A stretch of 6,376 nucleotides of DNA from an uncultured Ruminococcus sp. (GTDB taxonomy: Bacteria; Bacillota; Clostridia; Oscillospirales; Ruminococcaceae): contig CAMWUB010000084.1 in assembly GCA_947177345.1 (NCBI GenBank), positions 1-6,376 on the forward strand, in the 5' to 3' direction. How positions within the stretch are numbered: position 1 is the first letter of the stretch; every line of letters begins with the position of its first letter. The position numbers and the translations under genes are program-made. Positions 1 through 6,035 of the stretch are shown one piece after another. The notes below the pieces were generated by a model. That model worked only from the letters and a program-made list of their open reading frames with translations, did not search any database and was not told the origin of the DNA.

Positions 1-83
1 CTCCTGATTATACACTTTGCAGATAAAAACAATATTTATATTTGTTATTAATGTTAAATTCAAGAAAAATCCGGTTATTATTA

Positions 84-112
84 TTGACATCTTCCGCTAT
101 ATAATATATAAT
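84..112 (+). promoter_or_regulatory. Sigma-A type promoter for the zinc-ribbon membrane protein gene
   Basis: TTGACA at 84-89 and TATAAT at 107-112 both match consensus exactly and are separated by an ideal 17-base spacer. Transcription would start near 119-120, giving a leader of about 37 bases before the ATG at 157. A second TATAAT at 100-105 lies too close to the -35 box (10 bases) to be used with it. Bases 1-83 upstream hold only AT-rich sequence in which I recognise nothing. Confidence 0.85.
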
Positions 113-142
113 ATAAATTAATATTTACATAAATCTTCAAAG

Positions 143-147
143 AAAGG
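143..147 (+). promoter_or_regulatory. Ribosome-binding site that selects the ATG at 157
   Basis: AAAGG lies 3 bases before the ATG at 151 and 9 bases before the ATG at 157. The 9-base spacing is normal and the 3-base spacing is too short. The ATG at 157 also gives a protein that begins M-Y-C-x-x-C, the usual way zinc-ribbon proteins start. Confidence 0.6.
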
Positions 148-156
148 AAAATGTTT

Positions 157-1725
157 ATGTATTGCAGTTTCTGCGGAAATAAACTCGATGATGATGCTAT
201 CTTCTGCCCACTATGCGGTAAAAAAATAAAACGTATTCCGGAAACTCAGATAAATCCCACGCCGGAAACACCTGCTCCGGAAACTGAAACTACACCGGAT
301 TCAACAGCAGATATTCTCTATACTCCGGAAAATAACTCACAGCCGGAATTTTCACCCGAAAATACCGAAAATAATGTCACTGAAGATAATTCAGAAGAAA
401 AAGAACTTGAAAATTTTTTCGGAAGTATTGAACCAATCCAGCATATAAATCCCGAACCGGATACGGCTGAATCGGAAGAAATAGAAAAAATGAAAAAAAT
501 TATGGCGGTCAATACCCGTGAACCTCTTCCGGATTTGGTTCTCAGAAAAAAGAACGAAGTTAAAAAAGAAACTCTACCAGAAGAAAATTATACTGAAACT
601 CCGAAGCCATATAACAGACCTTCCGGCGACCCTTATAATGATAACTCTGCAACACAGTATATACCCTATGAAGATATTAAGGAAAATTATAATAATCAGG
701 ATAGTTATGAAGATGACTATAATCAGGATTACGAAGAAGATTACAACGATTATCCCCCAGATTACGAAGAGCGACCACCTTATTATGACCCTCCGCCATA
801 CGAAAACATACCACCATATAATCCGCAACCGGTTAGGGAACACAAAACTGTAAGAGTAAGCGGATTCAGATTATTCAGTGCCTGTATCGTGACTATTATT
901 TCTTTGATTCTTTTAACAGTGCTAAGTATGTTATTCTGTATAAAACTGGGATTTTCGGGAGCATCTGTCGAAAAGGGTATTAAAAAAATCGACATGGAAA
1001 AAGTTCTTGACGCTGAATACAATAATACTTATGATGTCAATGAATATCTTTACAATAAAACAAATTTTTATAATATAACTTTCGGTATGGCTGACCAGAA
1101 CGATTTCAGAAATTTTGTACTTGGTCTCGATATACCAGATTTCATGGGCGAAAACGTCCGGATATATGCTGATTACTTTCTTAATAACGGTCAGAAACCC
1201 ACCATTACCAGTGAGGACATAGCAGAATATATGTTTAACCAATCCGGTTATAATAATCTCAACAGATACGATTTTTCAGATATGATATATAATCTTACCG
1301 ACGGTCAGACAGATAACCTGCTTTCTTTGGATTCATGGAAAGTCCGGACAAGTTTTGACTTTCGTCTTCTGAATTATATATTTTCACCGGTTACACTCGG
1401 AATAATTCTCGCACTTATTTGTGTCTTCATGATATGGATTGCGGTTATCGTGGACAAGCAAGGCAGACATCTTACAGGATTCTATACTACTATCTGCATA
1501 ATCAGCGGTGTAATCCTGCTTATTACAGGTGCGGTATGCTTTATAGCTCCGCCGATTGTATACAGTCAGACAAATCACGTAATTTTCTATATTATTTCAA
1601 AAATACTGTCCAACTTCGATATATTTCTTATTGCAACGGGTACTTTTGAATTTATTATAGGAATAATTCTCAATTTCATAAGAAAACTTATAATCATAAA
1701 TGACAGAAAATACAGGGACGGCTGA
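157..1725 (+). CDS. Zinc-ribbon membrane protein with a long disordered Pro/Glu/Tyr-rich linker
   Basis: I do not recognise this 522-residue protein as a named family. It begins with a C-x2-C/C-x2-C zinc ribbon (Cys 3, 6, 17, 20; CSFCGNK and CPLCGKK), like the zinc_ribbon domains heading many Firmicutes membrane proteins. Residues about 25-225 look disordered: first rich in Pro, Glu and Thr, then acidic and Tyr-rich, with 11 tyrosines in about 45 residues near 178-223. A hydrophobic segment near 238-264 is followed by about 140 polar residues that are probably outside the membrane. Three more hydrophobic segments follow, near 406-432, 442-469 and 484-508, with a short basic tail. The zinc ribbon would therefore be cytoplasmic. 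The gene has its own consensus promoter and ends in a terminator, so it is probably monocistronic. An upstream in-frame ATG at 151 is less likely as the start. The function is unknown, and a sensory or scaffold role is only a guess. Confidence 0.85.
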   Translation: MYCSFCGNKLDDDAIFCPLCGKKIKRIPETQINPTPETPAPETETTPDSTADILYTPENNSQPEFSPENTENNVTEDNSEEKELENFFGSIEPIQHINPEPDTAESEEIEKMKKIMAVNTREPLPDLVLRKKNEVKKETLPEENYTETPKPYNRPSGDPYNDNSATQYIPYEDIKENYNNQDSYEDDYNQDYEEDYNDYPPDYEERPPYYDPPPYENIPPYNPQPVREHKTVRVSGFRLFSACIVTIISLILLTVLSMLFCIKLGFSGASVEKGIKKIDMEKVLDAEYNNTYDVNEYLYNKTNFYNITFGMADQNDFRNFVLGLDIPDFMGENVRIYADYFLNNGQKPTITSEDIAEYMFNQSGYNNLNRYDFSDMIYNLTDGQTDNLLSLDSWKVRTSFDFRLLNYIFSPVTLGIILALICVFMIWIAVIVDKQGRHLTGFYTTICIISGVILLITGAVCFIAPPIVYSQTNHVIFYIISKILSNFDIFLIATGTFEFIIGIILNFIRKLIIINDRKYRDG

Positions 1726-1746
1726 AAAACCGTCCCTTTGATTTTT
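1714..1746. terminator. Shared bidirectional intrinsic terminator
   Basis: AGGGACGG at 1714-1721 pairs perfectly with CCGTCCCT at 1730-1737, an 8-bp GC-rich stem with an 8-base loop. On the forward strand it is followed by TTTGATTTTT. On the reverse strand the run after the stem (GTATTTTCTG) is weaker, but the hairpin starts only 7 bases beyond the yitT stop codon. The stop codon of the forward gene (TGA, 1723-1725) lies inside the loop, and the yitT stop overlaps the T run, so the two convergent genes share this element. Confidence 0.85.
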
Positions 1747-2626
1747 ACTTGTTTACTGAAAATATATCGGCGACTTCCGTCAATGTTATGTATGCAAGAG
1801 GGTCATGTTTTCTGACTATATTACGCATTTTCATAACCTGAAACCTGTTCACTACAAAGTAAAGAATTGTCCGGTCAGTTCCGGAAAAACCACCTTTTGC
1901 ATCAATGAGAGTTATTCCGCATCCGAACTCCTCCATAAGTTCTTTACAAATCCTGTCCGGTTCGGAAGTGACTATCATAGCAGATTTTGACCGCTGTAAA
2001 CCGTCTACTATATAGTCAACCGTCTTCATGGAGGCGACATATGTTACTATGGAATACAACGGAAGAATCCAGCTGTTTATAACAATTCCGCATATGATAT
2101 ATAACACGATATTATAGAACATCACAAAACTTCCGACTGATAAACCTATTTTCTTTGCGAATATTACCGCCATTACTTCTATACCGTCCATAGCTCCGCC
2201 GAAACGTATCGCAAGACCGCTACCCATTCCGGAAATCACTCCGCCAAATAATGCACATAATAACAAATCAGTACCCGCCAGCGGTGAAGCTATACTGACA
2301 TCTACTGGCAGTACGTCTGTTATCAGCCACGAAACTACGGAGTATACACCTACTGTATATATCGCACAGAATGTAAAGCCTGCTCCCTGTTTTTTCAGAC
2401 CGTACAGAAATAACGGTACATTCAGTATAACAAGAAATATCGACAGTGATAACCATTCCGGCGTTACCTGCGAAAGTAACATTGAAGTCCCTGATATTCC
2501 GCTGTCGTAAAGTTTTACCGGCATAAGAAATACTGTTATTCCGAATGCGTTTATTATTCCGGCAATCGTAAGCATTACCACATTGAACGGCTTTATTTCC
2601 CTTATGACTGAAAAAATTTTTTTCAT
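1745..2626 (-). CDS. YitT family membrane protein with C-terminal DUF2179 domain
   Basis: This 293-residue protein matches the length and layout of YitT-family proteins. The N-terminal part has about five or six membrane segments (roughly residues 17-37, 62-78, 83-103, 117-136, 165-185 and 187-200). It includes the family's glycine-rich stretch GGAMDGIE at 143-150, where many relatives have GGTD. A soluble C-terminal DUF2179-type domain spans about 215-292, with GCGITLIDAKGGFSG (235-249), the D-R-T-I-L-Y-F-V-V strand and an H-D-P-L-A-Y-I motif near 274-280. The family's biochemical function is not established; transport has been suggested. The start is supported by AAAAGGAGAA on the reverse strand, six bases between GGAG and ATG. 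It is transcribed divergently from the polysaccharide operon and converges on the zinc-ribbon gene. Bacillus species carry several paralogues, so I give no symbol. Confidence 0.92.
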   Translation of the reverse strand: MKKIFSVIREIKPFNVVMLTIAGIINAFGITVFLMPVKLYDSGISGTSMLLSQVTPEWLSLSIFLVILNVPLFLYGLKKQGAGFTFCAIYTVGVYSVVSWLITDVLPVDVSIASPLAGTDLLLCALFGGVISGMGSGLAIRFGGAMDGIEVMAVIFAKKIGLSVGSFVMFYNIVLYIICGIVINSWILPLYSIVTYVASMKTVDYIVDGLQRSKSAMIVTSEPDRICKELMEEFGCGITLIDAKGGFSGTDRTILYFVVNRFQVMKMRNIVRKHDPLAYITLTEVADIFSVNK

Positions 2627-2660
2627 ATTATTCTCCTTTTAGTATATTTAACTTATTCTG

Positions 2661-2675
2661 AATACTTTAAGTATT
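2661..2675. promoter_or_regulatory. Perfect 15-bp palindrome over the yitT start site (candidate operator)
   Basis: AATACTT-T-AAGTATT is a perfect 7-bp inverted repeat around a single T. It overlaps three bases of the yitT -10 box (2673-2678) and covers the expected transcription start. A dimeric repressor bound here would block initiation. It has no T run and a very AT-rich stem, so it does not look like a terminator. The regulator is unknown. Confidence 0.45.
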
Positions 2676-2701
2676 ATAACATATTTCCTGAATAAAATCA
2701 A
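2673..2701 (-). promoter_or_regulatory. Extended -10 promoter for the yitT gene
   Basis: On the reverse strand, TTGATT (forward 2696-2701) is followed after 17 bases by TATAAT (forward 2673-2678), which is preceded by TGT, an extended -10 element. The start would be near 2666, leaving a leader of about 40 bases that carries the strong ribosome-binding site AAAAGGAGAA at 2631-2640. Confidence 0.75.
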
Positions 2702-2743
2702 GTTATTTACAGGAAAATAAAACGTATACCGGAAAAATCTTCA

Positions 2744-2773
2744 TTGACAGTCGATAAGATACCATGATATAAT
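2744..2773 (+). promoter_or_regulatory. Strong promoter of the polysaccharide export operon
   Basis: TTGACA at 2744-2749 and TATAAT at 2768-2773 have an 18-base spacer and a TGA extension directly before the -10 box. Transcription should begin near 2780, leaving a short leader of about 24 bases with AAAGGAG at 2792-2798, five bases before the wzm ATG. No leader hairpin or riboswitch fits in this space. The -35 box lies 42 bases from the divergent yitT -35 box. Confidence 0.85.
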
Positions 2774-2803
2774 ATATATAATTTAATCCTTAAAGGAGAT
2801 ATT

Positions 2804-3580
2804 ATGAATACATTAAAGGAAATTTACGCCTACAGACACATGATTATAAGCCTCGTCCGCAAAGACTTAAGAGGACGTTATAAAGGTTCTGTACTTGGTT
2901 TTCTATGGACTTTTATAAATCCGTTGTTACAGCTTATCGTGTATACAATGGTATTCAAGGTTATACTTAAAACCGATATTGAAAGATATTATTTATATCT
3001 TTTCATAGCCCTAATTGCATGGATATTCTTTTCAGCCTCCGTGACAGGTGGCTCAGCGTCGATAGTAGCACAGAAAGATTTAGTCAAGAAGATATATTTT
3101 CCTCGACAGGTCATACCTATTTCATACGTGACAAGCAGTTTTGTGAATATGCTTTTAAGTTTTATAGTCGTATTTATCGTGATTATATTTTCCGGAACAG
3201 GTTTCAGTTTTGTTGCGTTACTGTACCTACCGGCAATAATGCTTGTTGAATATATATTAGCACTCGGTACAGCTCTTATAACTTCGGCGGTGACCGTCTA
3301 TTTCCGTGATTTAGAACACATTCTCGGTATAGTCACAATGGCTATGATGTATATGACTCCTATCATGTACGATAAGTCAATAGTACCGGAAAATCTTTTA
3401 CCGGTATTCAATCTCAATCCTATGACACATATTATTGACTGCTATCGTGATATTCTCTATTACAAAACAATTCCGGAACTTTCAAGCCTTATATCTTCGG
3501 TTATACTCGGAATAGTATTCCTTATCGCCGGACACTTTATTTTCCTTAAACTACAGAGACACTTTGCGGAGGAACTCTAA
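2804..3580 (+). CDS. wzm: ABC-2 type polysaccharide export permease (Wzm/TagG family)
   Basis: This 258-residue integral membrane protein is the channel half of an ABC transporter that moves lipid-linked polysaccharide or teichoic acid across the cytoplasmic membrane. Family features are a basic amphipathic N-terminus (RKDLRGRYKGSVLG, residues 19-32), the LWTFINPL entry to the first membrane segment, the KKIYFPRQ cytoplasmic loop (95-102), Y-F-R-D-L-E-H-I (166-173) and N-P-M-T-H-I-I near 205-211. Six hydrophobic segments are visible, near 33-54, 62-79, 108-130, 138-165, 174-188 and 228-250. The length is usual for the family. It is the first gene of its operon, behind a strong promoter and ribosome-binding site. 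Its TAA stop overlaps the next ATG by one base (TAATG), so permease and ATPase are probably translated together. The cargo, O-antigen-like or teichoic-like, cannot be told from the permease. Confidence 0.93.
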   Translation: MNTLKEIYAYRHMIISLVRKDLRGRYKGSVLGFLWTFINPLLQLIVYTMVFKVILKTDIERYYLYLFIALIAWIFFSASVTGGSASIVAQKDLVKKIYFPRQVIPISYVTSSFVNMLLSFIVVFIVIIFSGTGFSFVALLYLPAIMLVEYILALGTALITSAVTVYFRDLEHILGIVTMAMMYMTPIMYDKSIVPENLLPVFNLNPMTHIIDCYRDILYYKTIPELSSLISSVILGIVFLIAGHFIFLKLQRHFAEEL

Positions 3581-4866
3581 TGAAAAGTGATATTATTATT
3601 GATGTCAGAAATATAACCAAAAAATTCAGGGTATATCTCGATAAAGGTTCACAACTTAAAGAAAAATTACTTTTCCGTAAGCGTACACGATACGAAGAAC
3701 GCACTGTACTAAACGGAATAAGTTTTCAGGTACGGAAAGGCGAAGCAGTCGGGCTTATCGGTCATAACGGTTGCGGAAAAAGTACCACCCTTAAACTCCT
3801 GACTAAAATCATGTATGCCGACAGCGGTGAAATAGTTATGAATGGAAGAGTTTCAAGCCTTATCGAACTCGGAGCAGGTTTCCACCCTGATATGTCCGGA
3901 CGGGAAAATATTTATACAAATGCTTCAATATTCGGACTTACCAAAAAAGAAGTAGATGCAAGATTCAATAAAATCGTTGAATTTTCTGAACTCGAAGATT
4001 TTATTGATAATCCGGTACGGACTTACTCTTCTGGTATGTACATGAGGCTTGCATTTTCGGTAGCGATAAACGTCGATGCGGATATATTATTAATTGACGA
4101 AATTCTTGCGGTAGGTGATACGAATTTTCAGACAAAATGTTTTAACCGTCTCCGTGAACTCAAATCACACGGAATGACTATTATTATTGTCACGCATGAT
4201 TTATCTACTATTGAAAAATTCTGCGATAAAGCCATATGGCTGAATGACGGTGTAATAGTACGTGAGGGACGTTCCGCCGAAGTTGTAGACGCTTATTTCA
4301 GTTTCATGAATGACAAAAAAATTGAACACGAATCAAAAACAGAACCTGAACCCGCTCCGGAGCAGGTCTCCGAACCTGAACCGGAAGAAGTAACTGAAGT
4401 TTCCGAAGAAGTTCCGGAAAATAATGACAGTATAGACTATTCTGCAAACCGTTTCGGACTTAAATATATCGAAATCAAAAAAGCTGAAACGCTGAATCAC
4501 GAAAACAAAGATATAAGAATTTTCCGTACCGGCGAAAAACTTACAATAAAAATACACTATCATGTAAATAAAAAACTTGATGAATATGTTTTCGGATTCG
4601 GTTTCTACGATTTGGACGGAAAATGTCTCTATGGTAACAACACTCAGCTTGACAGAATGAAAGTAAATCCCGAAAAATCTGACGGAATCATTTCCATTGA
4701 AATAGAAAATCTGCCGTTGCTTTCCGGAAAATATATTCTTAACGTTGCCGTGGTTGACGTTGACGGCACACCTATGGACTTCTACCGTAATTACTGCGAA
4801 TTTGAAGTAATTTCCGATGACAGAAGTACAGGTTTTTTCAGTATTCCGCATAAATGGAGGTTATAA
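3580..4866 (+). CDS. wzt: Polysaccharide export ATP-binding protein with Wzt-type C-terminal cargo domain
   Basis: This 428-residue protein powers export through the adjacent permease. The nucleotide-binding domain (about 1-245) has Walker A GHNGCGKST at 61-69, an E-L-G-A-G-F segment at 96-101 where the Q-loop is expected, the variant signature YSSGMYMRL at 149-157, Walker B ILLIDE at 169-174 and the switch histidine in THD (206). The variant Q-loop and signature are typical of polysaccharide exporters rather than defects. An acidic Pro/Glu linker (about 250-283) leads to a beta-rich tail (about 290-428) resembling the Wzt C-terminal domain, which in characterised systems binds the end of the exported glycan. 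GGAGG at 3568-3572, seven bases before the ATG, supports the start. Glycan recognition is inferred from the domain type. Confidence 0.93.
   Translation: MKSDIIIDVRNITKKFRVYLDKGSQLKEKLLFRKRTRYEERTVLNGISFQVRKGEAVGLIGHNGCGKSTTLKLLTKIMYADSGEIVMNGRVSSLIELGAGFHPDMSGRENIYTNASIFGLTKKEVDARFNKIVEFSELEDFIDNPVRTYSSGMYMRLAFSVAINVDADILLIDEILAVGDTNFQTKCFNRLRELKSHGMTIIIVTHDLSTIEKFCDKAIWLNDGVIVREGRSAEVVDAYFSFMNDKKIEHESKTEPEPAPEQVSEPEPEEVTEVSEEVPENNDSIDYSANRFGLKYIEIKKAETLNHENKDIRIFRTGEKLTIKIHYHVNKKLDEYVFGFGFYDLDGKCLYGNNTQLDRMKVNPEKSDGIISIEIENLPLLSGKYILNVAVVDVDGTPMDFYRNYCEFEVISDDRSTGFFSIPHKWRL
4856..4860 (+). promoter_or_regulatory. Ribosome-binding site that sets a TTG start for the methyltransferase gene
   Basis: GGAGG lies inside the last codons of wzt, eight bases before the TTG at 4869. 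It overlaps the G of the in-frame ATG at 4854-4856 and so cannot serve that ATG. No ribosome-binding site precedes 4854; the sequence there is T-rich. Confidence 0.8.
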
Positions 4867-4868
4867 TC

Positions 4869-6035
4869 TTGAGTATAATTTATGACGAACTCGAAACAGA
4901 TATTATTATTAAAAAACTTTCCGGAAATAATGAAATTATTCCGCAGAATAATTTTTCCGGAAATATAGTAAATATAAAGATGCTTGATTCACTCGACAGA
5001 ATGAACAGAACTTCTGTAAACCGTTCATACCGTCCCATACAGGCGGACGGCTTTAAAAATAAAATAACCTGTCTTATTAAAAGACTTATCCGCCGTATGA
5101 CGTTCTGGTTTGTAGAACCCTGTATGATTCAGCAGACCGATTACAATTCCGCAAATAATGTTTTTTCAGCGGAAGTGAACGCTGAAATAAATACAATAAA
5201 TTCACGTCTTGAAACTATTCAGGAACTCGAAGGCAAAATAGCTGAAATGTCAGAAAAAATTTCCGAAATGAACAGATATATCGAAAAAACTGATAAACAT
5301 ATCATACAAAATGAAACATATATTTCTGAAATGGAAAAATCAATGAATGATATGCGTAATTCACTCGAAAACATTAATATGACCTTTTCGCAATCCGGTG
5401 AGGACAGCATTATAAAATACATTTTCAATACAATGGGTCGGAAGATAGGAACTTATCTCGATTTAGGAGCGAATCATGCTTTTTATCTGAGTAATACGTA
5501 TAATTTCTATGCACAGGGGGCAAGAGGTGTGCTTGTTGAAGCAAATCCGGAACTTGCAAGGGAATTAATTGAAAAACGTCCGGAAGATATTGTAATAAAT
5601 AAATGTATTGCAGAAAAATCCGGTGAAAAACTTGATTTCTATATAATGAACGGCGACGGTCTTTCAACAACTGATTATCAGTCAGCACTTAATTTCATAA
5701 AAGAAAACCCTGCTCTTGCGATAACTAAAAAAATCACTATAGATTCCATAACGATAAATGAAATTATTAAGGAATATTTTCCGGCAACTGCACCCGATAT
5801 TATGAATATCGACATTGAGGGTATGGAACTTTCAATACTTAAAATGACCGATTTTGAAAAATTCAGACCACTTGTCATAATATGCGAAATGATAGAATAC
5901 CGTAACGGTCTGCCAGCCGGTCAGAAAAATAATGAAATTATTGAACTGATGCAGAAAAATGATTATCGGGAATTTGCATTTACCGGAATAAATTCAATAT
6001 TTATAGACATTCGACAGGAGGATATAAAATTATGA
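4869..6035 (+). CDS. Coiled-coil FkbM family SAM-dependent methyltransferase
   Basis: This protein is 388 residues when started at the TTG at 4869, two bases after the wzt stop. An ATG at 4854 would add five residues but has no usable ribosome-binding site. The C-terminal half (about 172-388) is a class I methyltransferase of the FkbM type. It opens with F-S-Q-S-G-E-D (173-179) and has the SAM-binding loop YLDLGAN at 196-202, the acidic motif II VLVEANP at 221-227 and NIDIEGME at 313-320. FkbM enzymes usually O-methylate sugars or polyketides, so methylation of the exported glycan is the likely role. The N-terminal half differs: a basic, hydrophobic stretch KRLIRRMTFWFVEP (71-84), which may touch the membrane, is followed by an unbroken heptad pattern at about 117-169 that predicts a coiled coil. 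The last four bases overlap the next gene (ATGA). The methylated position is unknown. Confidence 0.88.
   Translation: MSIIYDELETDIIIKKLSGNNEIIPQNNFSGNIVNIKMLDSLDRMNRTSVNRSYRPIQADGFKNKITCLIKRLIRRMTFWFVEPCMIQQTDYNSANNVFSAEVNAEINTINSRLETIQELEGKIAEMSEKISEMNRYIEKTDKHIIQNETYISEMEKSMNDMRNSLENINMTFSQSGEDSIIKYIFNTMGRKIGTYLDLGANHAFYLSNTYNFYAQGARGVLVEANPELARELIEKRPEDIVINKCIAEKSGEKLDFYIMNGDGLSTTDYQSALNFIKENPALAITKKITIDSITINEIIKEYFPATAPDIMNIDIEGMELSILKMTDFEKFRPLVIICEMIEYRNGLPAGQKNNEIIELMQKNDYREFAFTGINSIFIDIRQEDIKL

Noticed and set aside
7..12. Reverse-strand TATAAT near the left edge, possibly a promoter for a gene outside the window
   Set aside because: No acceptable -35 box lies 16-18 bases upstream on that strand, and the gene it would serve cannot be seen.
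151..156. In-frame ATG at 151 as start of the zinc-ribbon gene
   Set aside because: The AAAGG ribosome-binding site ends only three bases before it. The ATG at 157 has normal spacing and gives the usual zinc-ribbon beginning.
518..853. Forward open frame of 111 codons overlapping the zinc-ribbon gene
   Set aside because: It is a shifted-frame reading of the repetitive Tyr-rich linker, dominated by Ile, Thr and Lys, with no ribosome-binding site.
2687..2712. Imperfect inverted repeat CCTGAATAA / TTATTTACAGG upstream of the yitT -35 box
   Set aside because: The arms differ by a two-base insertion and are mostly A and T, so this is weak compared with the perfect palindrome at 2661-2675.
2777..2782. 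Second TATAAT downstream of the operon -10 box
   Set aside because: It is 27 bases from the TTGACA box. It is part of an alternating AT run also seen in the first promoter.
4333..4851. Reverse open frame of 172 codons opposite wzt
   Set aside because: It is antisense to the acidic linker and cargo domain, has Phe/Val-rich low-complexity content and lacks a convincing ribosome-binding site or promoter. The wzt frame fully explains the region.
5425..5688. Reverse open frame of 87 codons opposite the methyltransferase
   Set aside because: It lies opposite the conserved SAM-binding region, which explains the open frame. No start signal or recognisable domain was seen.
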